Counted from the stretch's first letter, positions 20,715-32,447 are shown. The stretch is DNA of 64,000 nucleotides from Megaustenia siamemsis (GCA_032433765.1 JAVIAB010000051.1:79018244-79082243), one strand, 5' to 3'. Notes: generated by a model not told the origin, from the letters alone. Translations and numbers: made by a program.

Positions 20715-21125
20715 GTAAGTATGGGCACTAATATAGGCATACCTGATGCATAATGGTTTGCTTCTCTCATTTTCCAAAAAAATTCTTTCTTTGTAAAAAA
20801 AGTTGTGTGTCTTTCTTTTTTAGTTTTTACTTATTGCATTCTTGTCATAGTTTGTAGTTTATTAAATTGATATCTTGATCTAACTGGGTACCTAGTAAAA
20901 TAAAGACATGTCATCACTTTAGTTATATATGAGGTATATACATTATGTATATAGGAAGGATACACCACCAGCGAACAAATAGTTAAACTGTAAAAAGAAG
21001 AAATCTTGTTTGTAGAAAGCAAAAAAGTATACAAATGTTTTATATTGAAATATTAAATTAAACATCTTATACAGAGTTTATTCATTCCCACCTAGTGTGA
21101 TCGGTGCCAAACATGGTCACTGTCA
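20715..21125. other. Intronic AT-rich sequence
   Basis: No feature recognised. Confidence 0.45.
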
Positions 21126-21435
21126 AATAAACATAAAAGGAAGATAGTCACCACAGAGATGAGATGTTTGAGAAATCGCTTCAAGTGACTAGAAGAGAGA
21201 TAATTAGAAATGATATCGTAAGAGAGAAATTAGGTATTGAATCAATTCTAGCCTACACAGAAACATCAAATGATTTCAAGGTTTGGTCACCTTGAAAGAA
21301 TGCCAGGAAAGTCTACACCATACAAAACATATATTATAAGAGGAGATATAAGAAGAGCCTGTGGTAGACCCAGAGTAAGATCCACTAACAGCATCCAGAA
21401 ATACTACAACCTTATCATTTGATACTGGCTGAGCC
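21126..21435 (+). mobile_element. LINE iota 3' fragment
   Basis: With frameshifts the plus strand reads NDIVREKLGIESI, GHLERMPGKSTPYKTYIIRG and ACGRPRVRSTNSI, the usual GHxxRM ... GRPR pattern near the end of non-LTR ORF2 proteins. Distinct from the other families here and degenerate. Confidence 0.6.
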
Positions 21436-21569
21436 TCCCAGAATGTCAAAAACTGAAACTTTGTATCTCCCTTGACACACAAAGAGGTATAAGAGGAAGT
21501 GAAGAAAGAGAGAAATGTTAAATATCAAAAATGCTTCTTGCAGTCTTTAATCTCTAGGAGTGAACATGA

Positions 21570-22110
21570 GTCACAGAAGATGATTGACTTTACAGTGATG
21601 AAAAAAAAAATAAAGACATTAGTCTCAGCTGCAAAAAGACTGAAGTAATGGTTGCCACAAAGAAAAAAGACATATCCTAAATGTAAAATTAAAGTAAATG
21701 GGACAGTAAAAAAGTAAAAAAAACTGTTAATAGATTCAAATAACCTGGAAATGAGGTAGAGGTACATATTGTACATATTCATATGGCAGGGGTACTTCAA
21801 AGATTTGGTTGCAGCATAGCTCAGTCAAAGGCTGCATTCCTAAGAATAAGAACAATATTATGCAACCCATTTAATCAATATAAATAAGGAAAAGAGTTCT
21901 TCATTGTTATATGAAGCCATTCTAGACATATAGATGTCAATCTTGGACAATCAGACAACAAGCAAAAAAATCATTGGAGGCCGCAGAAATGTGTTTTTAC
22001 AGAATGTTGAGAATATCATGGATTCCTAAAATGAGTAATGCAAACGTTTTAAAAGAGACCAAAGCAAAAAGAATGCTTATTTCTTCAAAGATGAACAATA
22101 TCTTGTTAGT
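21570..22110 (+). mobile_element. LINE beta-like, copy 6, very diverged
   Basis: Beta order of motifs is still visible with many frameshifts: a KTEVMVATKKK-like stretch, SIAQSKAAFLRIRTILCNPF, then AAEMCFYRMLRISWIPKMSN and NVLKETKAKRMLIS. Older than the other beta copies. Confidence 0.7.
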
Positions 22111-23105
22111 TAGCTGTCGGATTATCCTCATTGCACATCAAACAACTGCCCATAAGTGCTCAGATCTGATCACTTATCTGATTCCAGCAAATCCCACAAT
22201 ATGAAACAATAAAGTATTGGTTAACAAGTCTTTCCCCTTCTCCTCATAAGCTCTCCTAAGTTTAGGCAACTTCCCTTTTGACTAAGAAGAAGATTAGGGA
22301 GTCATGCTAGGGCTGCAGATTCATGAACAGTGTCTAGATAGAGGAAACCTGAGTCAGATGGCTATGAATTTCACTAATTGGAGAAACTGTGGTGACGAAG
22401 GAAGAAAACATGTTCTCCTAACCCACCACACGACATGTAAAAGCCAAACTGCTTCATCTCTTCCCTCCCCCCATTAAGGTGATCACAGCATTCTAAAATT
22501 GTGCTTGATCTTTGTGTTTCACTTTACCTATGCTCTAACAAATTTGATCTTATGATTTTGGCTTCTGTTGTACATCTAATTCCAGTAACTTAGATTTGAT
22601 GTTATTACTAAATCCTGTGAGCATTCATGAACACTTTGTAATTGTTTGAATTATTTCAGCAGCGTACTTACTTAATAGTGCCCCAGTTCTTTATTTGCTG
22701 TTAATATTAAGTTTTGGATCTTGAAATTGTATGTATTAGTCTTTAGTGAACATGATCTCAATATCTACTGATCAATTTGTATGTGTGTGCATGTGCACAC
22801 ACAATGTGAGTTTGCATGTCTTCTCTGTAATAGTAATAATAATAATAATAAATTAAATACCTTTGTACTACTATTATAGTTCAAATACATAATGCCCAGT
22901 ATAGTAAAATAACAAAAGAGGTTTCAGTAGTTTCATTAGTTTGCAGACTTTTACATTTGATTTATTTTAATTTTTTTTCTTAAACAATACACAAAATGGT
23001 TTTAACTTCCATGAAATAAATAAACATCATTAGAAATTATTTACTTAGTCCTAATCCTGATCATTATATGGATTTATGTAACTCATACCATGACCTAGAT
23101 TTCAG
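22111..23105. other. Intronic AT-rich sequence
   Basis: A (TAA)n run at 22835-22852; otherwise no feature recognised. Confidence 0.5.
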
Positions 23106-24262
23106 TCTGTGGAACAAGTGATGAAATCTGCCTAATCTAAATTGCTTATCACAGTTTTTTTCTGTCTTATCTAATAAGCTTATCACAGTTTTTTCTGTCT
23201 TATCTAATAAGCTTATCACAGTATTTTCTGTCTTATCTAATAAGCTTATCACAGTTTTTTCTGTCTTATCTAATAAGCTTATCACAGTTTTTTCTGTCTT
23301 ATCTAATAAGCTTATCACAGTTTTTTCTGTCTTATCTAATAAGCCTATCACAGTTTTTTCTATCTTATCTAATAAGCTTATCACAGTTCTTTTCTATCTT
23401 ATCTAATAAGTTTGTCACAGTTTTCTCTGTCTTGTCCAGTAGTTTATCACAGTTTTCTCTGTCCAATCTAATAAGCTTATCACAGTTTTCTCTGTCTCAT
23501 GTATTTAGCTTATCACAGTTTTCTCTGTCTCATCTAATAAGTTTATCACAATTTTCTGTCCAATCTAATAAGCTTATCACAGTTTTCTCTGTTTCATCTA
23601 ATCAGCTTATTGTAGCTTTCTCTGTCTCATCTAATATATCACAGTTTTCTCTGTCCAATCTAATAAGCTTATCAGTTTTCTCTGTCTCATGTATTTAGCT
23701 AATCACAGTTTTTTCTGTCTTATCTGATAAGCTTATCACAGTATTTTCTGTCTTATCTAATAAGCTTATCACAGTTTTCTCTGTTTCATCTAATCAGCTT
23801 ATTGTAGCTTTCTCTGTCTCATCTAATATATCACAGTTTTTTCTGTCTTATCTAATAAGCTTATCACAGTTTTCTCTGTCTCATGTATTTAGCTTATCAC
23901 AGTTTTCTCTGTCTCATGTATTTAGCTTAACACAGTTTTCTCTGTCTCATGTATTTAGCTTATCACTGTTTTCTCTGTCTTGTCCAGTAGTTTATCACAG
24001 TTTTCTCTGTCTCATGTATTTAGCTTATCACTGTTTTCTCTGTCTTGTCCAGTAGTTTATCACAGTTTTCTCTGTCTCATGTATTTAGCTTATCACAGTT
24101 TTCTCTGTCTCATCTAATAAGTTTATCACAATTTTCTGTCCAATCTAATAAGCTTATCACAGCTTTCTCTGTCTCATCTAATATATCACAGTTTTTTCTG
24201 TACTATCTAATAAGCTCATCACAATTTTCTGTCTTATCTAATAAGCTTATTGCAGTTTTCTG
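23106..24262. repeat. Minisatellite M6, 33-bp unit
   Basis: About 35 units of aataagcttatcacag plus ttttttctgtcttatct, with variant subfamilies (tgtatttagc, tccagtagt) arranged in blocks. The period is a multiple of three, so an 11-residue repeat (VISLLDKTEKT on the minus strand) stays open for 106 codons. This is a by-product of the period, not a gene. Confidence 0.95.
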
Positions 24263-24499
24263 CCATGAAAGGCCAAGTGAGCAAAGCAAGGATCTCTTTT
24301 TTTCATTTCATGGGATAAATTGAGAAGCTTTGTATGAATGAATTCATGAAATGCAGAACACCACCATATAAAAATAGGCATTTCAGTTTCAGACTTTTCT
24401 GAAAACTTACATCTTAATAGCATTCATGCATGAGAACTTACTTCTTTGTTATGTGCTTGTAGAAAAACTAATGTCTTTGTTTCTTAAAGGTTCCCTCCA

Positions 24500-24625
24500 T
24501 GCTTTGCTAGGTTTATTGGAAATATGGTGTTAACGACCACATTTTTCCATGACTACAGCATATTTTTGAGCAACGTGATCGACATCACTCACTGGAAAAC
24601 ACACACCTCAGCTTTATGATTAAAA
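24500..24625 (-). mobile_element. SINE S2 fragment
   Basis: Central-domain part of S2: ggaaatatggtgttaacgac, catttttccatgactacagc, gagcaacgtgatcgacatc. The head is missing. Confidence 0.6.
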
Positions 24626-24674
24626 AAAAAAATTTACACTCTGGGTTTGTGATTGTATGACAACTTTCATATTG

Positions 24675-25450
24675 GTTTTGTCATCACCATTAAGTACCAT
24701 GCCTACTGGTGTTTGTTGTCTCTCCACAACTTTATATCTCTGCAGCTGTTAATATCAGTTTTGTTGTTACCAACCAAACCATTCTTTCAAGTTGTTTTGT
24801 ATTTGTTTTCTCATATATCTTCTTCCCTTAATATTTCCAGTTGTCACAATATATTCCAGTTGCTTTCTTCTCTTTATATGACCAAAAATGATGATTGTTA
24901 CCTTCTAATATTGGCAGTTATCTTTATTTTGGTTTTATCCTCTTCCAGATTGACCTCATTACTCTTTAGTTACTCATGATATTCTCAACATTGTTCTGTG
25001 AAAAGCACATATCTGTTGTCTTCGAATTTCTTGTATGTTGTCCTATTGTTAAAGATTCACATCCAACACTTGGTTCCACATAATCATCATCATCATCGAG
25101 TGCCATCTCCGCAACGAAGGTTGGCTACCTTGGAGCGCCATTCCACTCTGTCTCTTGCTTTGATGGTGCAGGTTGTCATAGACTGTTGTCCATCTTTTGA
25201 TGTTACTCATCCGTGTTAGTCTTGGTTTGCCTCTGCCTCTTTTACCTTGTATTTTCTCCTGCAGGATTATTTTTAGTAGGCTGTTGTGTCTTTTAACATG
25301 GTCGCATTTGTCTTGTTTGAATTGTGTTTAGTAGTTCTCTTTTCATTTTTAGTTGTTTTAAGACTTCATCTCTAAGACTCCACATAATAATGAACTCTTA
25401 TTCATATTTTCATTGGCAAAAATGGATTGTATATCATTTTCATTCCTTAG
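24675..25450 (-). mobile_element. LINE beta, copy 3, interrupted by gamma
   Basis: Minus-strand beta from its 3' end (aagtaccatgcctactgg) to about 25074, resuming at 25389 with the segment matching MRKILCNPFLTIE (attgtatatcattttcattcc). The break contains gamma copy 4. Strongly decayed. Confidence 0.7.
25085..25378 (-). mobile_element. LINE gamma, copy 4, inside beta
   Basis: 294 bases of gamma 3' end, minus strand, with the catcatcatc tail at left. Flanked by a perfect 10-bp duplication tccacataat (25075-25084, 25379-25388). Its host is beta copy 3, the reverse of the beta-in-gamma case at 8767. Confidence 0.88.
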
Positions 25451-25469
25451 ATTGTTGTTTTATGACAAC

Positions 25470-26053
25470 CTTCATCTTGGCTTTGTGCTTGTCTGAAAAC
25501 TTACATGTGGTTGTATGGGAACTCACATTGATGTTTAGCACTTGTGTGAAAATTTACATCCCAGATGTGTGTTTTGTATTTGTTAAAATTAACCATTTAT
25601 GGCATTATCCCACCTCTTGGGTCTACTAGGGGACTATAAGACTGGAGGTGCTTATACAAACAATTAAATCTGAGGTTTTTGTGCTTATATTTAAACTAAC
25701 CAGAATTCTGTTTTGTGCATTAATGCATAACAGTTTTGTAATGTCTGAAAACTTGCTTTCTGGGTTTGGTCATGTGAGAGAACTTACATATTGGTTTTAT
25801 TCCTGCTTGAAAATGTATATCTTAGTTTTGTGCTGGTATGAAGATTTACATCTCAGTTTTGTGCTTGTATGAAGATTTACATCTCAGTTTTGTGCTGGTA
25901 TGAAGATTTACATCTCAGTTTTGTGCTTGTATGAAGATTTACATCTCAGTTTTGTGCTTGTATGAAGATTTACATCTCAGTTTTGTGCTTGTATGAAGAT
26001 TTACATCTCAGTTTTTTTTGTTTGAAGATTTACATCTTGATTTTATGCTTGTA
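25470..26053. repeat. Minisatellite M7, 31-bp unit
   Basis: Well-ordered units of gatttacatctcagttttgt plus gcttgtatgaa at 25830-26040, preceded by diverged relatives from about 25470. It continues to about 26460 after the alpha insertion. Confidence 0.9.
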
Positions 26054-26063
26054 TGAAAACTTA

Positions 26064-26346
26064 AGTTCTCAGAGAGGCCAACACAAAAAGAAAGCTCCTA
26101 AAAAACATCAGAAAGAAACAATCAACATTTTTTGGGCACATCATGAGAAGAAGAAAATTGGAATACTTGGTTACAACTGGCAAAATAAAAGGAAAGAGAG
26201 ATCGCAGACGACAAAGAGAGAAAATACTAGATGGCTTGATGTCATGGCATGGAAAGCAGTCAACAACAGAACTGATACGGTGCACTGTAGATAGAAGATT
26301 GTGGAAGGACATGATCATCTACGCCAACCGGTATGGCACATGATGA
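26064..26346 (+). mobile_element. LINE alpha, copy 2, inside minisatellite M7
   Basis: 283 bases of alpha 3' end with one intact reading (MRRRKLEYLVTTGKIKGKR ... LWKDMIIYANRYGT) and a gatgatg tail. Perfect 10-bp duplication tgaaaactta (26054-26063, 26347-26356). Few changes; one of the youngest alpha copies. Confidence 0.9.
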
Positions 26347-26496
26347 TGAAAACTTACAAACCTCAGTTATGTGCTTGTATGAAGATTTACATCTCAACTT
26401 TGTGCTTGTATGAAATCTTATTGTATCAAATGTACATCTCACTTGTGCCTGTGTGAAAAATCACAGTAAAATGTTGTGATTGTATTAATACTGACA

Positions 26497-27401
26497 TGGC
26501 AGTGTCATTGGTTATTGGTTATTGGTTATGGAAGGCCTCGGTATCACTGCAAACGAATTAAAATCCATAATTGCTCAACCGCCCGTGCCAGAGGAATCAT
26601 CCGAATTACTAACTCATCTTCCAAACAAAGAAAGGTAACTGTAGTCCCCATCGTAGCAGTCTCAGCACACGCCAAAAGACATCAGGCGAAACCATGCAGA
26701 AAGTGAGCACAGCCAACTGTTCCCTGTCATACGATATATCATCATTCATCGTAAACAATTGGAATATCGAAACATTATCAAAACGGATGAGACACACAGC
26801 TCACGGTGTGCACAGAGCACTTAACTCAGTAGCTCCTGCAACAAGCCGGACTTGGAATATGAGGAAACTGCAACAAGGAACACTTTTCAGACACAGCTTT
26901 CAATGGTTCCTGCCGCCTATCCACCATATACCGGAATTTCACATCCTCCCGAAAATGATGATCGTGATATTGAGAACAAAAATGTATAGCGTTTGATGAT
27001 GTTAGGATATTGTTCTTGACTGCAACCGAACATATAAACACCCTGTTAGTTATAAACACAAAATCATCGGTCGACTTGACGGAGCAGTCCACAGTAAATG
27101 CGTGTCAGCTTGTAAATAACTTGCGTCAAAAAATAGGCACGTCGGACATTGAACAGCACTAAATGTGACGTAAAGTGCATGACAACACTAGATGGTGAAA
27201 GTCGCTTTTACAAACAATACTTGATTTGTAACTTGAAAAAGGAACATTGCTGGGTGTATTCGGCAGTGCAGATTTACTAAGTAGAACATCATTTTGATTT
27301 CAACACAGAAACATACGTCAGAGAGCCTAAATTAATAAAACCACAGATACATTTTGCTGCAGCGATCGAGAGGACGTTTTCCTCTCAGTGGCAGTGTCAT
27401 T
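26497..27401 (-). mobile_element. RepA copy 2, longest, with 13-bp TSD
   Basis: The element 26510-27388 (879 bases) lies between perfect copies of tggcagtgtcatt (26497-26509 and 27389-27401). The left end carries the (TTATTGG)n tail. Unlike the other copies it extends far to the right, giving the best view of the family. No RT, transposase or tRNA head is recognised. Confidence 0.8.
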
Positions 27402-27728
27402 TCGTGTTAATGTGGATTATCAATTGGGTGTGACTGATGTTCTCATTTAGGAAGAAATTTGATTTAAATTTAGCTGATAGTAATAGTGCTTTATTTTATT
27501 TGTCTGTTATTGATACATGGTATGTTATGCAAAACCTATGTACAGTTTATATACATTAAAAAAAAATGTCTTTATAATTATTATAAGCCTATAATTGGAG
27601 TGAGATTTTATCTTTGTCCTTAGTTAAGTTTATGACATAATGAATTTTAGCTTGCTGTTTTGCACTCTGACATTGAGGGATCAAAATTTGGTGACTTGTT
27701 ACCATCTAGTAGTGTGAAGTTTTCTTTA
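27402..27728. other. Intronic AT-rich sequence
   Basis: No feature recognised. Confidence 0.5.
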
Positions 27729-28126
27729 AATGGTGACATGTTGGCAATGAGGCATCTGAAATTAGTGACATATTAACTTCAGATAATGAGACATCTGAAA
27801 TTAGTGTCATATTAACTTCAGATAATGAGACATCTGAAATTAGTGTCATATTAACTTCAGACAGTGAGGCATCTTAAATTAGTGACATATTAACTTTAGA
27901 TAATGAGACATCTTAAATTAGTGTCATATTAAGTTCAGATAATGAGACATCTTAAATTAGTGGCATATTAAGTTTAGATAATGAGACATCTTAAAATTAG
28001 TGTCATATTAAGTTCAGATAATGAGACATCTTAAATTAGTGGCATATTAAGTTCAGATAATGAGACATCTTAAATTAGTGGCATATTAACTTCATATAAT
28101 GAGGCATCTAAAATTACAGATGTATT
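27729..28126. repeat. Minisatellite M8, 39-bp unit
   Basis: Ten units of consensus agataatgagacatctgaaa plus ttagtgtcatattaacttc. Confidence 0.95.
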
Positions 28127-29635
28127 AAATTCGCGCTTGAGTAATCCTTTGTGACATTTTAATTTTTTACAGTGTGCTATCATGCATTTTAAAAAAATGT
28201 AGTACGTGATCCAATACGGTGCTAACAACACAAGAACACATAGTCAGAAAATTTCATTTTGGAATAGCAGCAGAGATGGATAAACACCTACATGTATTTA
28301 ATTGTCATGTGCTCACTTGGGGAGGAGATGAGCACCATCAAGTGTATAATGCTTGAAATGCTCATGATGATGACATCAAACTAAATTTTCATTCTGGATT
28401 GATTGGATCACAGGGATCACCAAACAGGGAAGATATGATAAATTAATGACTGGTGAAATACAGATTATGGTAGTAGGTAACAAAATCCAATGATCCATTT
28501 GACTAATTAATATAGAATTGCTGTCAACAGTAAAGAACAAAAATTGTATTGGTACAGATGTGTTAAAGGATCAACAGACCTCTCTGAGACCATTGTGCAA
28601 AGCACATAACCAAGCAAAAGAAGCAAGGCAGAGAAAATGGTTGCAAGATGTAAAGATGTTAACAAGAGTGTCCCAGGTCCACCAAGGATACTAAAGGTCC
28701 ACTAATGAATATCATGTTTGGATGTATACTTCCTTCTTGTACTGTTTTTATGTGATTCATACAGAAAGTATTAAAAAGAGGACTTGATAGCCCTTCCAAG
28801 GTATTTGTATAAAATATTGTATACCATATTTATGAATGAGACAAAATATTTTTTCTGTATTTTTCTATTGAAATAGCTTGTGATGCTTCTTTACAGTTGT
28901 TATGAGAATAACTGCTATGCAGATTTTTTAAAAATAATTATGCTTGTGCATCTGCTAGAAGTATTCTACTTGCACCAGCTGATATTTCAGTTGTTGTGTT
29001 TTCCTGTATCACACCCACATATCATTGCTTAATTCTGCAGTGAGAACATTATTTTGAGATAGTGATGTTTTCAAACAATGCTATAGTATAGTAGTTGATT
29101 GATTTTTTAAAAATTATTCAACAAACTGATTGCTATCAATTAGACTTTGCTAAACACAAATTTCAATAACATATAAATCAGTGATTTGTAAACTTTTACA
29201 AAAAAATACTTTTTTTGTTGTTATTATTGTTTCAAGTAAGTATTCCATTTCTGAGTTACTGCTGTTTATTTATTGTTAATTTTTAAAAATGAAAACTACC
29301 ATACACTTTACAAAAATAACTGCTAATTAGTCCTATATTGTACCAATATTTTAGTAGCTGTACTGGGAGCACATGAAACTGTTACATACTTTTGCTTTAT
29401 GGAGAAAGTATATTTAAAATTACTTGCTGTTTTGAAATGATCTTAATGATTTTTTGCAACAGTGCTAATAATAATTTAGCAATTTTATATTTATTAAATT
29501 AAAAATTAAGATTGATGTCAAAATTAAATCAGCAGGAATTTAACACATTATAGAAAATGCTTTTGTTTCATTTTTCTTTATACTAACTATTCACTTATAT
29601 GTTTCCATGTTGTTAAAATGGATTGAAATGTTTTG
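28127..29635. other. Intronic AT-rich sequence
   Basis: About 1.5 kb. At 28560-28690 the plus strand is open for some 45 codons, but no family is recognised. Nothing else is supported. Confidence 0.4.
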
Positions 29636-29639
29636 AAAT

Positions 29640-30181
29640 GCTCAATAATAACATAGATGGAAGATGCTCCAGAAAATGAAAAATATCTTATGCAGCAAAT
29701 CTATGTCAATAGAAGTGAGAAAGAGAGTTCATCGCTGCTATATAGAACTAATTCTGACCTATGGTAGCGAATCATGGACAGTAGACAAACAAATGAAAAG
29801 ACGATTAGAGGCCACAGAGATGGGATTTTTCAGAAGAATGTTGAAAGTTCCCTGGACAGCTAAAAAGACCAATGAAGAAGTTCTCAAAAAGACCAACACA
29901 AAAAGGGAGCTCCTAAAAAATATCTGAAAAAAACAATCAACATTTTTTCACGCACATCATGAGAAGAGGAAAGTTGGAATACTTGGTTACAACTGACAAA
30001 ATAAAAGGAAAGAAAGATTACGGATGACAAAGAGAGAAAATACTTGATAGCTTGGTGTCATGGCATGGAAAGCAGTCAACAACAGAACTGATACGATGCA
30101 CTGTAGATAGAAGAATGTGGAAGGACATGATCGCCTATGCCAACCGTTATGGCACATGATGATGATGATGATGATGATGAT
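29640..30181 (+). mobile_element. LINE alpha, copy 3
   Basis: Plus-strand alpha with MKNILCSKSMSIEVRKRVHR, ELILTYGSESWTVDKQMKR, MLKVPWTAKKTNEEVLKKTN, then frameshifts. A deletion of about 50 bases joins the TSDGRC segment to QKMKN. It ends in an unusually long tail, eight GAT repeats at 30156-30181. Confidence 0.88.
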
Positions 30182-30939
30182 ACTAAGTTGTCAACCTGTC
30201 TTTTTTTTGTGGACAGATTTGTTTTGATTAAAAAGTAACTATCATTTGAGAAAAAAGTGACAGGTTATTTGATGATACTTATAATATTTCCTCACATAAA
30301 TTTCAGACAAAAGGGGGTAAAAATATGAATGTGGTGGAGAAAGTAACTGGAAAATGAAATTAAATTTTAGTATTAAAAAAATGACACATTAGTATCTGTC
30401 TTATAAGGTCCATTGCTAGATGCTGTATAAATTAAAAAGGTTTATGTGTTTATTATATATAGGACAGTACAGCCGTAATACTGTTTCTGAAAGTTATATA
30501 AATATACGTCCTATTGTTAATGAAATTTAAGTACTTGTAGAATAACTATATTTGAAAGGGGAGATATTCTAAAGGTATAAATTTGCCAGTGACTAACATA
30601 CACATCATATAGCATATAGTGAAACTAAAATGAAACTATTACAGTTTTTATACCCCCAAAAATGTATATGTAAGGTTTTTGTTTTTTTATTTCCGTAAGG
30701 CTTTTTCTTGTCTGGTGTTGTCTTAAAAATAATATCTGAAATTTATTTTGATAGCATGTTGGCTTCGGAGAATATTGTTATCTTGATAATTTTTCCATTT
30801 TAAATTGAACTTCTTGAGTTTTTATTTTGCAGTAACTGTACTTTACAGCTATGTGTTGTCAAGCTGAAATACTATGTTCTTCTATAAACTAATTAACAAG
30901 TATTATAGTACAATAAACCTATTTGTTTTTTGCTTTCAG
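30182..30939. other. Intron end before the TM exon
   Basis: AT-rich; ends in the pyrimidine tract tttgttttttgctttcag. No repeat recognised. Confidence 0.5.
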
Positions 30940-31089
30940 GGAGGCAAGTGTGACAAAAAGAGTGACTTCCCAGTTGCAGTGGTAGTAATTGTGGTTCTGA
31001 TTATTGTTGGCATCTTTGCTGGCCTTGCGATTTGGGTCTTCTATGCCTACACTCATCCAACCACAAGATCCGGCATGTGGCTGATGGAG
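30940..31089 (+). CDS. PLXDC: PLXDC-like exon f (transmembrane helix)
   Basis: A 150-base exon in phase 0/0 lies between tgctttcag and gtaagt and encodes 50 residues. It starts GGKCDKKSDFPV, supplying the last PSI cysteine only nine residues before a hydrophobic run of about 26 residues rich in Val, Ile, Leu and Ala. After the membrane come YTHPTTRSGMWLME, equivalent to vertebrate YHHPTSAASLFFIE. In vertebrates about a hundred Ser/Thr-rich residues separate PSI domain and membrane; here the splice joins them with almost no stalk. Confidence 0.94.
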
Positions 31090-31404
31090 GTAAGTGACCT
31101 TATCTTGCAAAGCCAAACAAAACAGAAGGGGATAGAGATTAAAAAACTGAAATTGTGAAAAATCATGGAAGCAATTCCTGGAAATGATTACATGAAATAT
31201 AAAAGAATTAAATGGTTTTGACATCTGCAGCCACTAAGCACCAAAGAGGAATAGGTATTATTTTAGATGCAGAATAAACACAAATAGGAAAGGCTTTTGG
31301 CTTTGACCAAGTCCTATTAGTTAAACTGAAATGAAGGCCAATAAATATTAATCTTATAAAAGTTTATGTAACAAAAGAAGATTTTACCTGCTACTGTATG
31401 CAGT
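31090..31404. other. Start of the last intron
   Basis: Donor gtaagt; nothing else recognised. Confidence 0.5.
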
Positions 31405-31604
31405 AAACAGTACAACCTGTGGCTGCTCTGCTGCCTTGCCGGTAAGCTCGGGAGAGTAAAAGGCTAAGGGAGTGTACCCCGAAGTAAAACAACCCCACTG
31501 CCTTGTGGGTGAGACTTTTTAGTCAAAGGCTAGCGGAGCCAACCGTAAACAAGTAGACGGAAGGCAACAGAAAACCACCGTCGTAACTTCTTTGTACAAT
31601 CATG
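31405..31604. mobile_element. GC-rich leader-like repeat fragment
   Basis: A GC-rich 200-base block (gccttgccggtaagctcgg, gccttgtgggtgagac, ggcaacagaaaaccaccgtc) unlike the surrounding intron. It resembles the untranslated 5' leaders of endonuclease/RT LINEs, and an endonuclease fragment lies just beyond the next element. Assignment is tentative. Confidence 0.4.
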
Positions 31605-32352
31605 AATCGCCACAAGAAATGTTGGACATTATAGTGAAATAAAGCAAAAATAAAGGACTCAGCCTTAATAGCAAAAAGACAGAAGTAATGGTAACAACAA
31701 AGAAAAAGACATCACCTCAGTGCAAAATAAAGACAAGTGGAACAATATTAAAACAGGTAAATGAATTTAAATATTTGGGAACTTTGTTAACCTCAGACGG
31801 AAGATGTACAAAAGAGGTGAGATGCAGAATGGCTTAGGCAAAAGCAGCTTTCCAGAAAATGAGGAAGATACTATGCAATCCATTTTTGACAATAGAAACA
31901 AGAAAAAGAGTTCTCAAATGTTATATAGAGCCAGTCTTAACATATGGATGTGAATCATGGACAATAGGACAACAAACAAGAAAATCACTGGAGACTGTAG
32001 AAATGTGGTTTTACAGAAGAATGTTGAGAATATCATGGACATCTAAGAAGAGTAATGTAAAATGTTCTGAAAGAGGTCAAAGCAAAAAGAGAGCTAATTT
32101 CCAATATTAGGAAGAAACAATCATAATTTTTTGGCCATGTAATGAGAAGAGAACAACTGGAATATATTGTAACAACTGGAAACATTGAGGGACGAAGAGA
32201 TAGAGGGAAACAAAGAGAAAAGATACCAGACAGCTTAAGAGAATGGCTTGGCAGAAGGTCAACAACAGAAATGATAAAGAACTGTCGAGATCGAAAGTTG
32301 TGGAGAGACATGATCACCTACGCCAGTAGGCCCGGTACTTGATGATGATGAC
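31605..32352 (+). mobile_element. LINE beta, copy 4 (best preserved)
   Basis: Plus-strand beta with only a few lesions: LNSKKTEVMVTTKKK, VNEFKYLGTLLTSDGRC, MRKILCNPFLTIETRKRVLK, YIEPVLTYGCESWTIGQQ, MLRISWTSKKSN, one frameshift, then FGHVMRREQLEYIVTTGN and LWRDMITYASRPGT with stop and gatgatgatg tail. It works as the family reference here. Confidence 0.92.
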
Positions 32353-32447
32353 CAAAAGAAGAGAAGAAGCATTAGATACATTTTACAAGGAGCTCAATAT
32401 GGCACTTGGGCAGAGCAAACCATACACATTCATCACAGTCCTAGGAC
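32353..32447 (+). mobile_element. LINE endonuclease fragment
   Basis: The plus strand reads EEALDTFYKELNMALGQSKP then YTFITVLG, matching the FYxELExAL...IVMGDF segment of the apurinic-type endonuclease of LINEs (compare alpha copy 4). Truncated on both sides. Confidence 0.65.

Noticed and set aside
23064..24323. ORFs with an 11-residue repeat
   Set aside because: The 33-bp period of M6 keeps frames open; no non-repeat coding sequence is attached.
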